Made by a program: the position numbers and the translations under genes. A stretch of 64,000 nt of DNA from Pegoplata infirma. Its lineage: Eukaryota > Arthropoda > Insecta > Diptera > Anthomyiidae. The notes under the pieces are model-generated. The model searched no databases, had not been told where the DNA came from, and saw nothing but the letters and a program-made list of their open reading frames with translations. The DNA lies in NCBI GenBank assembly GCA_963921195.1, contig OY992537.1, positions 147,322,275 to 147,386,274 on the forward strand. Direction: 5' to 3'. Position 1 is the stretch's first letter; every line of letters begins with the position of its first letter. Shown one piece after another: positions 1 to 10,934 of this stretch.

Positions 1-75
1 TCCCGCAAAAAAAACCTGACACCCTTTCATTTTGGCCTATGTAAGAAACGCCAAGACGCCAAACTTATTTTGGCG

Positions 76-106
76 TCAGAACATTGAATATCCTCTTATA
101 TATATT
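76..106 (+). repeat. 31-bp direct repeat, left copy (right copy 3751-3781)
   Basis: The segment beginning TCAGAACATTGAATATCC is repeated exactly at 3751-3781, outside the other end of the first foldback element. On the right it is bracketed by two copies of TGTTCTTGG, so it looks like a tandem duplication of about 39 bp into which the foldback inserted, rather than a classical short TSD. Bases 1-75 show nothing recognisable. Confidence 0.8.
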
Positions 107-729
107 TAGCCCAGGAAAATAAGGAGTCATCTGCGGAAAATCGGATAGGTTCTCTGAAAATTTGCACAGATCTTAGTTTTGACAATCTAAATAAGAAAAA
201 AAAAGTCCCCAGCAATCACCCGTGTCCTTGCTGAGATATTGAGGTCAAAGGTCACAAAAACCGGGTTTTTTACAGTTTTTTGTTAATATCTCGCTTGATA
301 TGCGTCGTACGCTTTAAAGGTCTATTACAAAACTTGAAGAATATAACATTATCTACAATATCTTTCTTAATACTTTTTTCGTATCTCTCACCGTTTTTGA
401 GATATTTAGGCCAAAACTCACAATAACCTGATTTTTCATAGTTTTTTGCTTATATCTCGGTTAATTTGAGTCTTACGCTTTAAAAGTGTATAAAAGAACT
501 TATAGAATATAAAATTATGAACAAATTTCTTTCTGTAATTTTTTTCGTATCCCTCACTGTTTTTGAGATATGGGCGAATTTATCTTTAATTTATGAATAC
601 AATAGGGACACGAAATAATGACACCAAACATGAAAACTGAAAAGGGCATATCTTCTAAACGAAATCGTGTATTACTAAAAAATAAAAAGTGCTACGTACA
701 CACAAAAAAAAATTAAAAAAATATGCCAG

Positions 730-846
730 TTTTTGGTTTTATTACAACCTATAAAGTGGTTTTGTATAACTTACCAAAGTTTTTGCTCTAAAAAACTTAG
801 GTAAATTATCCAAAACCACTTTATAGGTTGTATTATCCCCAAAACG
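730..846. repeat. Short hairpin MITE-like repeat
   Basis: Arms of about 40 bp containing ACAACCTATAAAGTGGTTTT pair with the complementary sequence ending near 846, around a short spacer. It lies next to the 5' edge of the mini-me copy. Confidence 0.75.
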
Positions 847-854
847 TGCACAAT

Positions 855-1650
855 TTTTATACCCTCCACTCTAGTGATAGAGGGTATATATAAGTTTGTC
901 ATTCCGTTTGTAACACCTCGAAATATTGGTCTAGGACCCCATAAAGTATATATATTCATGATCCTCGATCGATTCTAAGACGATCTAGCGATGTCCGTCC
1001 GTCCGTCCGTCCGTCCGTCCGTCTGTCCGTCTGTCTGTCTGTCTGTCTGTCTGTTGAAAACACGCTAACTTTTGAAAGACTTTACGGAGGGTCCTGAAGT
1101 TTGGCATATATGTTGTGCATTCACCTGGTCAGGTTGGTATTGCAATCCAGCGAAATCGGTCCAGTGGTTCAAAAGTTATAAGCAAATGAGTGAATTTCGG
1201 TAAGGGTTTTTCTGGAATTTACGAGATAAAACACACGGTAACTTTCGAACGGCAATTCTGAGGGTGCTGAAGTATGGCATATATATTTGTCGTTCCTTTT
1301 GGCTGATCCTTGTTAAACCCGTTAAACATGTTTTAAAAACATTGGTAATTCACAAAAATATTTTACAACGCATTTTTGTCACTCAAAAATATTTTTACAC
1401 TAAAAGAAAAAAAAATACACTCGAAAAAAATTTTACACTCAAAAAAAATTTTACACTCAAAAAAAAATTTAGTAAATTATTTTTTTTTTTCAAAAAATAG
1501 TTAAAAAAAAAAGTTTTTTTACACAAAATAAAATATTTCTAATCAAAAATGTTATTTTTCACTCTAGAAAATTTACTATTACTTAAAAAGGGCATTGTGG
1601 AGGGTATTCATAGATTCGGTCAAGTCGAATTTAACTTTTCTACTTGTTTT
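855..1650 (+). mobile_element. mini-me non-LTR retroposon, copy 1
   Basis: The 5' part carries the short hairpin TACCCTCCACTC...AGAGGGTA, then a well-known dipteran block (CATTCCGTTTGTAACAC, then CATAAAGTATATATATTC), then a (GTCY)n microsatellite at 993-1053. The 3' end has the usual AGGGTATTCATAG...CTTTTCTACTTGT tail. This architecture matches the mini-me elements described from Diptera, which seed TA and GTCY microsatellites. The middle is expanded by an A-rich segment (about 1390-1475) with three 18-bp repeats containing ACACTCAAAAAAAA. It is non-coding. Confidence 0.8.
993..1053 (+). repeat. (GTCC/GTCT)n microsatellite
   Basis: About fifteen tetranucleotide GTCY units, first mainly GTCC and then GTCT. 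This is the diagnostic proto-microsatellite of mini-me. Confidence 0.95.
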
Positions 1651-1666
1651 ATATTTTTTTTTGTGT

Positions 1667-2575
1667 GTAGATAATTAATCTAGCTTTAATTTGAGTCTGA
1701 TCTAGAGCAGATTGTGTAATTTTTTAATACACTCAAGAAAAAAAGCTCTGTCAAAAAATCTGTAAACAACTTTCAGCTTCAAACTTTAAGCAGATTTTTC
1801 TGCTGAAATGAATCTTTTTACTAAGTTGTCAGTCATTTAGTATAGAAAATAACAGAAATCAGAAGATTATTCTTCTAATTTTACAGAAATATTTAGCAAC
1901 TATCTTTAAAAAAGTTTTTTTTTAACAAATCATTAGATTGGTTGCTGAAATCAACAGATTTTTTCTGCTAAAATGAGCTCATTTTTCTGCTAAAATCAGG
2001 AAATTTTTTAGGTGAAATCAGAAAATTTTCAGCGGAAATCAGCAGATTTGCCTCGACAGATTTTCTCATTTAGCTCAAAATGGGCAGATTTTTCTGCAGC
2101 TTTGACATAGGTTTTATTTTAAGTGTGTGCTACGAGAGTCGAGCTAGAAAAAAAAATTATATTAAAATATTTTTTTATACAGGTTTTCTAATATGTTTCC
2201 CAATAAAAATTCAATTTTTTCTAAGTTCAAATTTTTTTATTTTTAGTAATAAGCTTTTTGTTTATCTTCAGGTATCATATAACTTGCCGATCAACAAAAA
2301 GTTTCAGACCAGGATTGTTTTGTAAGAGACACCCGTTTCTCAGGCCATTTAATTTATGACCTCCAACTTTTTTTATAACACAAGAAATATTTTTTGTTGC
2401 TTTTTTTAATTACTCTACACTAAGTTGTAAGAGACACCCGATTCTCATTTAATTACTCGTAACTAAAAAATATTTTAAAATAAGTTAATTTTACAATTCG
2501 ACCTTCGCAGCATCTTCATTAATTACACAATCTGCTCTAGATCAGACTCAAATAAAAACTAGATTAATTATCTAC
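1667..2575. mobile_element. TIR element (tips TAGATAATTAATCTAG)
   Basis: About 50-bp terminal inverted repeats at 1667-1718 and 2520-2575 share TAGATAATTAATCTAG and TCTGATCTAGAGCAGATTG. The interior is occupied by a second element (1729-2126) and AT-rich filler up to about 2515. No coding capacity. It is nested in the loop of the first foldback element. Confidence 0.8.
1729..2126. mobile_element. MITE with internal TCTGCTGAAATCAGCAGA repeats, small copy
   Basis: The ends ACACTCAAGAAA and TTTTAAGTGTGT are an imperfect TIR. The interior repeats motifs such as 'gcagatttttctgctgaaat' and contains GCTCAAAATGGGCAG. The same layout, better preserved, occurs at 20489-21185. Confidence 0.75.
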
Positions 2576-3041
2576 GTAGCAGTTTTTATTTCTTAAGGTG
2601 TGTTTATATCATCCCACCAAGTCTTTGGATTTTAAGAAAGTAAAATATTACCAAAGTCTTAATACTGCCAAAAAATCATAAGCAAAATCAAACAGACATT
2701 TTTAAAACAGCTGTTTGTATGCAAATCTAATAACACACAGCCATTTTTTGAAATATTTCATAAAATCAAAAGTCTTATTGGACTGTCAACAAAATCATAT
2801 TACACACGATTTTTTGACAAGTCTTAATACACAGTGGTATGATATAAACACAGCTTTAGTAATACACGATTTCGTTTTAAAGATATGCCCTTTTCAGTTT
2901 TCATGTTTGGTGTCATTATTTTGTGTCCCCCTATTATATTCATAAATTAAAGATAAATTCGCCCATATCTCAAAAACGGTAGGGGATACGAAAAAAATTA
3001 TAAAGAGAAATTTTTACATAATTTTATATTCTATAAGTTGT

Positions 3042-3345
3042 TTAAAGGTGTGATTAGACGAGAGAGAATTGCCCTAGATTTAAAGTAAAAAACAACTCTG
3101 TGGTAACTTTTAAAATTGGAATGTCAAATAAAATTTTATTATATATTTTTTATTTACTTTAATTCGGTTTCCAATCTACAAATTATTGACTAAATGTGCG
3201 AAAACAAATAATAATATTATGAAATTGGTAAGCAAAAACAAGTATTAAAGAAATGAGATTTGACACAAAGTCAAAAATACATCACCACAGAGTTGTGTTT
3301 TACTTTAAATCTAGGGGTTTTCTCTCCCGTCTAAACGCGCCTTAA
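3042..3345. mobile_element. MITE flanked by TTAA
   Basis: TIRs of about 58 bp contain GATTAGACGAGAGAGAA on the left, and the right pairs with GTTTAGACGGGAGAGAA. TTAA is present at both edges (3042-3045 and 3342-3345), and joining the flanks restores the paralogous arm sequence of the host foldback. TTAA duplication is typical of piggyBac-type elements; that assignment is inference from the target site only. No ORF. Confidence 0.8.
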
Positions 3346-3740
3346 TAGAGTTTTAAAGCGTATCATTCATATCAAGCGAGCTATTAGCAAAAAACTGTAA
3401 AAAATCTGGTTTTTGTGAATTTTGGCCTTAGTATCTCAGAAACGGTGAGAGATACGAAAAAAGTATTAAGAAACATATTGTAGGCAATTTTATACTCTAC
3501 AAGTTTTGTAATAGACCCTTAAAGCCTACGACGCATATCAAGTGAGATATTAGCAAAAAACTGTAATAAACCCGGTTTTTGTGACCTTTGACCTCAATAT
3601 CTCAGCAAGGACACGGGTGATTGCTGGGGACTTTTTTTTTCTTATTTAGATTGCCAAAACTAAGGTCTGTGCAAATTTTCAGAGAACCTATCCGATTTTC
3701 CGCAGATTGCCCTTTTTTTCTCCTTATTTTCCTGGGCTAA

Positions 3741-4096
3741 TTGTTCTTGGTCAGAACATTGAATATCCTCTTATATATATTGTTCTTGGTAGACAGTACA
3801 TGCAAAAAAATTCCGTGTGTAAAATTATGCAATCATGCTTGGTAATTTTTTTTTTCTATAGAGTTTTAACTTTTTTCGCATGCCTTGTTTTGTTTTCCTC
3901 TGTCAAAGCTAAAATTTCATATTTATGTTGTTACCAAATATTACCAAGTTTGCTTGGCACACTGCAAGTACTTTTACACATTATGCTAAACGACTTGTTT
4001 ATTATTGCCCGTTATTAAATTGATTTATTTTTGTAAAAACTTTTGCATGGGCATGTAAAGGTGGCCTAATCCATCCGCGAAAGAAAAAACTTTATA
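3741..4096. other. Unassigned AT-rich spacer
   Basis: It contains the right copy of the 31-bp direct repeat and a decayed sequence starting TACATGCAAAAAAATTCCG, which resembles the tip of the CACGCA element family seen at 7181. Nothing else is supported. Confidence 0.5.
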
Positions 4097-4098
4097 TA

Positions 4099-4923
4099 CA
4101 CTCAACCAAAAATCATTGTATTCCCAAAGAAAATCGTTGTAAATTCAACAGAAATCATTGTTGATTTTGACCCTACAAATATTTATGTTGATTTCAATAA
4201 AAATTGTTGTCAGTTTTTGTAAAAGTTGATCAACTCGTTTTTTTGTAAATCAACTCGTATTTTTTGTAAACTCAACTCATATTTTTGTTGATATAAGAAA
4301 TTTTATTAATAAAAAAAAGCTTGTTGTTATTTGTAAATATTCTTTTGTTTTTTATTAAGTATAAATCACAATATTTTTTAGAATTATCACCGGCTTTTTA
4401 AGCTGCAATATTTAAACAAGATTTTCACACACACTTCGTCTATTTATGTTATGCACTCGTAAGCCATTCTCCAGTTTTCTAATGACACCAAATCAAAAAC
4501 CTAAAAAAAAAACAAAAAAAAAATTAAAATATAGTATGAATACATAAAATAACCAATGTATTTTATTACTTACCAAATATTTACAGATCAGAATCTGATA
4601 ATCAGATCCCATTTCTATTTATTTTTATAATATTAAATATTTTTATAAGAAACAAACACATAAAATAATTTTATAAGAGACAAACAAATTTCACATTGCA
4701 GTGCATTGCTACCAACTTGATAATACAAAATTGAACGAACAGGGTTGTTTTTTCTTTTTTGGTTTTATCTATTGAATTCTGTATAAGCGTTGTAAATAGT
4801 TGATTCAAATTTACTGATTATTCAACGATATCAACATTAATTTTTGTTGAATACGGCAATATTCTGTAAAACTTGATCTACAATGGGTTTACTAATTTTT
4901 CTACTAAGATATTTCTATGAGTG
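4099..4923 (+). mobile_element. TA-flanked CACTCA MITE family, copy A
   Basis: It begins CACTCAACCAAAAATCATTG and ends GATATTTCTATGAGTG, giving a 6-bp CACTCA/TGAGTG TIR with TA on both sides. The interior is rich in GTTGATTTCAA/TTGATCAACTCG type motifs. Full copies lie at 11618-12825(-), 12954-13762(+), 55085-55882(-) and 56524-57324(+), and a 3' fragment at 49698-49787. No ORF. The TA target is compatible with a Tc1/mariner-like origin, but this is inference. Confidence 0.9.
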
Positions 4924-5726
4924 TATAAACAAATAGTTGGGCAATTATAGAAATATATATGGAATAATTGTACACGCAAAAAAAAACTTGGGTGCGATTT
5001 CATAATAAAATATTCCAATTTTACCAAGCAGATAGCACGCAAAAAATAAAAAGGGTGAATTTAAACAAAATTGGGGTATAAAATACCTAAGGAAAGTGTG
5101 TACCAGACCACTACCCAAGTTAAAAGCATAAAATACTCAATTCCCTTAGGAAAACGTTTATGAACAAAAACAAGGAATATATAAGCAAAAAACCTTTGGT
5201 AATATTGCCATTTAAGGAAACGGAAAATTGAGCAAAAAATATAAATAAATTACCCAAATTATTTAATTGAAACTACCATTTATAAATGATTATTTTTTAC
5301 TAGAAAAGTGCTTAAAATTACCTATGATTTTTTTGGGTTTTCCATAAAAAGAAAGACGCCTTTATATTTTTAATTAATTTTATTCATTTAAATTATAAAA
5401 TATTGTTAATACATATTAGTTTGAATGTATAAAATAAAAAAATATTTAATATAAAATGTATAAAAAAACATTTGTTATTTAGTATAATAACTCACGAAAT
5501 GCTTATGAAATTGTTTATGATTTCCTTTTGGGTCAAAAAAAACACTGGCTGTAAGCTGCGTTTATCTTCATGGCATCCAGTTTCATAACAATTTAGTTGA
5601 GTCGGTAACATTTTTAGCATTATGTTAATGCAGTTTTTAATTTTACTTATTTTTACTTTAGTAATTTAATATTATTTTCTCTGGAAAACTTTTTTTTGTT
5701 AATTTGCTGGATCACTGTTTGTTTCT
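4924..5726. other. AT-rich repeat-derived region
   Basis: It starts with a decayed tip TACACGCAAAAAAAAACTTGG at about 4972 and holds short direct motifs (AAAATACCT/AAAATACTC, ATATTGCCATT) that recur near 7140. It is probably a diverged member of the CACGCA group. No gene was seen. Confidence 0.45.
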
Positions 5727-7030
5727 GCATGTATGTTTATGCTTGTTCATCCACCATTTTATAATTAATGGTGTCTTCACATATTTTGAGACTTTTCACA
5801 TTGTTTTTGCGAAAAATTCCTAAGTTTATTGGTAATATAGTGCTGCTTTACAATAGACAAAAAATGGAAGGTATATTGCATAAAATGTAAAAGACCATGT
5901 GTTATTCTAAAAAGCCATGGATTTTTTACCTAAGGTTTGCATTATGTAGTTTACACTTTATCTAGATAAATTTTAACAAGCCGCGTGTGTATTCATTAAA
6001 CTCCATATAAAAAAAAGTTACCAAGTTCGTTATTTTTAAATTATTGTTTTTCTGTAAAGACAGTCGAGCTCAGGCTCTAATTATAATTATGTATTATATT
6101 TTTTTGATTTGTTATATATGGTTTTGAATTGAGACAAGTGTGAAAGAAAAATTTTAATTTTTCTAAAAATTTAGACATCCTGTGGGGGTGTTCTGTAATT
6201 TATGCGAAAAGTTTTCGCATCGAAAAGTATGAAACAAAAAATTCCATCGTTTCTCGACTCTGGAAAAAAAGTTGTTTCTGTATATCAATGCGAAAACGGC
6301 AGCATTTTTATTGGAATATTCCAAATCAGCTGTCAAAAAGGTAAATAAGGCGAGAAAATAATAAAAATCACAACAAAAAACGCAATTTCACATTTTTTTT
6401 AAACATAACATTGGCAAACAAAAATGACATAATAAATTAAATTATGAAAATAATGTGTAGTGTATCATTAATAATATTAGTTGATAGTATTTTCTTGAAA
6501 AAAATATTGTTTTTTATTTATTATAACTCAAAAGTTGTTTAATTTACGAAATATCGCACCATTTTTATATGTGAGTGATTTTGACACTTCAACTTCAAAA
6601 GTTTTCGTTCAATTTTGAATTTTGAAAAAAATCATATTTGACAGAAAGTTTCCGCATAACAAAATTACAGAAACAGTCGAATGCGAAAAGTCAGTTTTTG
6701 TGCTGATTCACGACGTTTCTGTTTCGTTTTTCCTGTTTCATGTGAGAAATCTTTCGATTCGAGAGTTATAGAACACCGCTACTGGTTTGTTTCTTACTAG
6801 TTTCATATTATCCAGTTATAATAATCTTCAGAAAAACTTTTAATGTCAAATTTATTTAGTTAATAGTCAATAAAACTCTATATGTGAAAATTATTTACAG
6901 ATCGCAGCCGACAAGAATTGAACTCATCATCATCTGTAATACTTTGCTATTAACTGCTTGTAACGTACAATCACTCTAGACCGATACGCGCAAGTTCGAT
7001 TGGATATTTTGACACACGTCTTTTTTTGTG
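5727..7030 (-). mobile_element. CACACA/CACGCA-family unit, interrupted by another element
   Basis: Segment 5727-6045 is the reverse complement of 14484-14758, and 6985-7030 (ending GACACACGTCTTTTTTTGTG) is the reverse complement of that unit's start at 14425. The two halves are separated by about 940 bp that include a TIR element at 6184-6780. Removing the insert rejoins the 'gttaccaagttcg' sequence, so this is one old unit split by insertion. Confidence 0.75.
6184..6780. mobile_element. TIR element related to a block inside the giant palindrome
   Basis: The ends GGTGTTCTGTAA and TTATAGAACACC form an imperfect TIR, continued inside by 'gcgaaaagttttcgcatcg' on the left and 'aaatctttcgattcgagag' on the right. 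The interior shares ATTCCATCGTTTCTCGACTC and GGAATATTCCAA with 33595-34316 and 36747-37468, so this family also sits in both arms of the 24-47 kb palindrome. Non-coding. Confidence 0.75.
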
Positions 7031-7607
7031 TGAGGGAGGAATCCCATTAAACAAGTTATTTTGATATTTTGCCAAAACGCTTAGGAACATCCCAGTAAAC
7101 AAAATTTTAACTAAATTTGTCCAAAAATGCTTGGTAAATATTGCCATTCATGTCTTATAAAAATAGCGTAAAGGCCTCTACACGCAAAAAAAAAAATCTG
7201 TGTAAGATTGAGCAATCCTACTTGGTAAAACTTTTTTCATACCAAAAAAAAATTTTTACCAAACTTTTGCTAAAATTATGCTTGTCGATGTTAAAGTAAC
7301 ATAATTCATTTTTTATGTAAAATAACCAAGTAGCTTGCACAATTACGCAAATTACTTGCACAAAAATTTATCGAAAGAAAACAACAACAACAAAAAAAAA
7401 CAAATACAGACCGCCATTTTCATTTTGTATTTTTGTGTGCGTGTTTCGTTTATTTTTTGTGTTATAAATACGTAAAAAGGAAATTGATAAATAAAATTAA
7501 AATAAATTAATAAATAAAAATAAATAAATAATTAGTTTTTTAAAAGATAAATAAATGTAAGATAAAAAAATGCTAAAGTTAATTTTGCTGTCATAACTTA
7601 AAACACC

Positions 7608-8375
7608 ATTCATTTAGCAAAACCAATGGAGTCCCAGACCACAGACTAATACAGACTCGACATAAGTGACAGGTGTCAAAAAAGTATTCTTTAACCATAT
7701 GGTTAATATTTTCAAACTATTCTACGAATTAGGTTAAAAAGAGAAAACTGATATAACGCGCCATAAGAAAAATGGATGCCAGATCGGTTTTTGTTGTTTC
7801 GCTCACTCCTAAGTCGTAGAAAGTGTTGCCATGTTAGCGTAAAACGGACTAAAAACCGCTGTGTTTTCTCCTAAAATCGCTTAGTTTTTCCCCATTTTTT
7901 CTTATAAAACTCTACTGTCGAGTCTGTATTTAGTCTGTGCCTAGACGTTTGTTTCAATGAATTACAAATGGAATGATAAAGTGTTGGAAATATAAAGTGA
8001 GTATTCCGAAGACACCAATAAGGTTTAATAGATTTTTAGTTAAAAATTAGTGTTTGGTAATAATTTTCTATTTTTACAGGGTACTGCTAAATAAATTTTT
8101 GAAGCTATGGCGAATCCTTCACTACAATAAAGAGCGTGAACACCAGTCCTGCCTTTAGTTATAAAATTAAAACCTAAAAATTCATTTATATAGCAATGCC
8201 AAGGGAGTCCAGACCTGTTTTGATGAGTTACAAATGAAATCACAAAGTAAGTGTTCCTCCTAACCAAAAGACCAATGGGATTTACTAGTTTTTTAAATTA
8301 AAAATTTATGATTGTAATAATTTTCTATTTTTACAGGATGCTTTTAAATAAATTCGTGAAGCTATAGTGGATCGT
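7608..8375 (+). other. Tandemly duplicated segment with splice-site-like pairs
   Basis: Copy A (7608-7639 plus 7940-8110) and copy B (8178-8375) are diverged duplicates. Each holds a potential donor (GTGAGT at 7997, GTAAGT at 8247) and an acceptor in an identical context (TTTTCTATTTTTACAG ending at 8079 and 8336), giving 83- and 90-nt candidate introns, a normal size for flies. The flanking exon-like parts have no long open frame. It may be a remnant of a spliced non-coding or UTR exon pair, or chance conservation within a repeat. Confidence 0.35.
7640..7939. mobile_element. 300-bp MITE inserted in copy A of the duplicated segment
   Basis: The TIR is CACAGACTAATACAGACTCG against CGAGTCTGTATTTAGTCTGTG. 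The uninterrupted paralogue at 8205-8235 (GGGAGTCCAGACCTG) shows the insertion point. Short AGAC repeats flank it, but an exact TSD length cannot be fixed. Confidence 0.8.
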
Positions 8376-8399
8376 CACTGGAGCAAATTTTACATAAAG

Positions 8400-8572
8400 G
8401 GCAGTTTACACGTTAACTACCCTTGACCACCCTTATCTACTATTTGCCAGTATTGGTGATACGGTTTGCCGGGTTTAAATAATTTTGTATGAAAAATTAT
8501 TTGAATTTGACAATTGCTATCCTCCAATACTGGGAAATAGTAGATAAGGGTAGTTAACATGTAAATCAAGCT
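8400..8572. mobile_element. Short hairpin MITE
   Basis: The left arm GTTTACACGTTAACTACCC ... CTACTATTTGCCAGTATTGG pairs with CCAATACTGGGAAATAGTAG ... GGGTAGTTAACATGTAAA. The arms are about 60 bp around a 60-bp AT-rich centre. Confidence 0.8.
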
Positions 8573-8965
8573 TAAAGGGTCAGTTGGTCGGTGGTAAATA
8601 AAATCCTACACAACATTTATTATATTAATATGGATTTATTCTGTGAAAATTTTAAATTCAACAAATATACAAATTTTTACAAAAATTTTATAGAAAAATT
8701 ATTTTAGCATAAATGTGGTAATTTTTAGCATTATTTTTAGTCACCTTTTCTAATAATTTTGGTATATTTCACCATATTTCTTTTAGTATATTTTACCAAG
8801 TTTTTGCTTAAATAGCATTAGCATTTTCTTCAAAATTTTTTACATAAGTGTTTTGGCTAAATTACGAAAACTACTTCGTCGGTTGTAGTTTTAGCATATT
8901 TTTGGTAAAATTATGCCAGATTTTTGCTCACTCCGACACAGATTTTTTTTTGCGTGTACTATCCG

Positions 8966-9795
8966 TGCAATTCATACATGTACGTACATATTGTATTTTT
9001 TGTTATTGTTTTTACCTCTATTAAACGGGCTTTACCTCTATTATCCGTGCGATATATTCACGAACATATACAAATGTAGAAAAATATACAGTTGAACCTC
9101 GATTATCCGGGTTGCACGGGACCGGACTTAGCACGGATAATCGAAAAACACGGTTGAAATAGGTTGTATATTTTTCTACGTTTGTATTAGAGATGGGCGC
9201 GTGAGTGAATTTTGACTCACGCACGCTCACGCTTACGAAATAAAAATAGTGCTCACGCACGAAATTATTTTTGCTGCTCACGTTCACGCACGCTCACGTT
9301 AGTAACTAAAATTTTTCTCACGCTCACGAAATAATCACGCTAACGAAGACTCACGAAATTAAAATTAACAAATTTTTATTTTACGTTTTTCGATTTCTTG
9401 CACAAAAAGTATTGATTTTCCTTAAAACAATAATAAAAACTTATTTAAATCACAATTTTGTATTAATTACCCTCTTAAGTCAATATAATGACGATTTTTT
9501 TACTTGTTTTTTGTTTCAAACAGCACAAAACAATCACGAAAACTCACGAAACAAAAGTTACTCACGCACGCTCACGCACGAAACTATTTTTTCTAATAGT
9601 TTCACGATCACGTGAGTAAAAATAAATTTCACTCACGAAAAAATGATTCACGCGTGAATCACGTGAATCACGAAAAATTCGTGTCACGCGCGCATCTCTA
9701 GTTTGTATATGTTCGTGAATATATTGCACGGATAATAGAGGTAAAGCACGGTTAATAGAGGTAAAAACAATAACAAAAACTACAATATGCACGTA
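8966..9795. mobile_element. Inverted repeat with pogo/Tigger-like TIR sequence
   Basis: The outer arms (ACGTACATATTG, TTTACCTCTATTATCCGTGC, TATTCACGAACATATACAAA) are mirrored at 9701-9795. The centre begins AGTTGAACCTCGATTATCCG and has GCACGGATAATCG; 'GTTGAACCTCnATTATCCG' is a common start of pogo/Tigger-type TIRs, which is the basis for the family suggestion. It is interrupted at 9188-9700 by a hAT-like MITE. No transposase remains. Confidence 0.65.
9188..9700. mobile_element. hAT-like MITE (CTCACG family), copy 1
   Basis: The tips TAGAGATGGGCGCG and CGCGCATCTCTA are inverted, and the element is flanked by an exact 8-bp duplication GTTTGTAT (9180-9187 and 9701-9708), the hAT signature. The interior is packed with CTCACG/CGTGAG words in both orientations. 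Relatives are at 60604-61285, 63906 to the window end, and as fragments at about 19940-20010 and 21425-21500. Confidence 0.9.
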
Positions 9796-10013
9796 CATTA
9801 GAGTGACTCAAAAAAAAAAGTTGATGATGTACCCCCCTCAAAATTAACTTTGACATGTTTTATGAAGATTCCCAAAATATTTGGGCTCTAGCGATAATCT
9901 CCCGTGAGCTAAACCGCGTCAAAAATGGGTCCAAAAATGGTATTTTTCATGAATAAAAAATTCAGTAAATTTTTTTTTGTCCAATGAATGACCAAGTATA
10001 ATTGACATTTATA

Positions 10014-10508
10014 GTATGTTTCCAGTGGTATGATTTGGGCAAATCAGAGTGTTTTGAGGAAATCATGTCATTTTCTACATGTTTTCCCATACATTTTTCA
10101 TATGCGCAAAACATCTCAAATTGGGTGTTTTGGTACAAAACATGTCGACTTTTTAAACTCACCACTTGTTTTGGTCAGTGCAACACTGTATTTTATATTC
10201 GAAAATGAAAGCTACTCATTCGTAGTGAGTGTTTGCTAGAAGAAGAAGACATTTTATTTTTTTTATTATTAAAATAATTTACAATTAGTTGTTAAACATC
10301 CTTATTTAATTATAATAAACCACAAAATTAATTGTTTTTGGTAATTATTTTCCTAATTTTGTTGTTTTAACTATTTTGTGGAGAAAACGTCAAATTAATT
10401 ACGAAAATTCGTAATTAGTTTGACGTTGCAAATCACTTCAACTTGAGTGGAAACAGCTCGAAGTGTTTTGCTCAAATCAAGTGTTTTTGATTTGAATGGA
10501 AACATGGT
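10014..10508. mobile_element. MITE with ATGTTTCC tips
   Basis: ATGTTTCC at 10016 and GGAAACAT ending at 10505 are inverted, and subterminal 'aaatcagagtgttttga' on the left pairs loosely with 'aaaacacttgatttga' on the right. It is absent from the paralogous repeat at 54787-54810. The exact TSD is unclear. Confidence 0.65.
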
Positions 10509-10538
10509 TTTAGGAGTTCTTGGATTCTGCATTAAAAC

Positions 10539-10934
10539 CAGTGACGGTCCGTGAAGTTGTCACTGGGTGTTCTCTAATTTTTAAAAACAGCAAATTTAAG
10601 TATAAAATTCATGTTTTCCTGGACCTAACGCGTTCCCGAGATAGATAAAGATCCGATGTTATTAGTTTTGTATATTTTTGAATAATATGCAGCCCAAATT
10701 CTATTTTATTGTCATTTTGTTGCCTCACCACATCGACAATTAACAAAAAGCATTATTTCGCAAATAAATGGAACACAAAAAAGAATTTTGGCTGCGTGTT
10801 AACAAAAACTAATAAAACTGAACCTTGTCTATCACGGGAACGTGTTACATCCAGAAAAACATATATTATATACATAATTTTGATAATTAAAATAAGTAGA
10901 GAACACCCAGTGACAACTTCACGGACCGTCACTG
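10539..10934. mobile_element. 396-bp hAT MITE, copy 1
   Basis: The TIR starts CAGTGACGGTCCGTGAAG and runs about 38 bp (to GGTGTTCTCT). The exact 8-bp TSD is ATTAAAAC (10531-10538 and 10935-10942). The pre-insertion sequence GCATTAAAACATTTTAAAAA is preserved at about 54817. A second 396-bp copy lies at 12357-12752. Confidence 0.95.

Larger units (their letters stand above)
106..3740. mobile_element. Foldback-type element with long inverted terminal repeats, heavily nested
   Basis: The outer tips are TTAGCCCAGG and its complement CCTGGGCTAA. The left arm (106 to about 680) pairs with the right arm (about 2865 to 3740), the right arm being longer because a MITE sits at 3042-3345. The arms contain two internally related blocks, each with a 'gatatt...ggtcaaa...caca' motif. 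There is no transposase reading frame. The loop is filled with later insertions: a hairpin, mini-me and a TIR element carrying another MITE. The superfamily cannot be assigned because no clean TSD is visible. Confidence 0.85.
7181..8956. mobile_element. TA-flanked element with CACGCA/TGCGTG tips
   Basis: It starts CACGCAAAAAAAAAAATCTG and ends CAGATTTTTTTTTGCGTG, with TA at 7179-7180 and 8957-8958. The tips continue as an imperfect TIR (AATCTGTGTAAGATTG against CTCCGACACAGATT). The interior has several 'nnttggtaaa' motifs near both ends plus a duplicated segment and two smaller MITEs described separately. No transposase. Confidence 0.7.
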
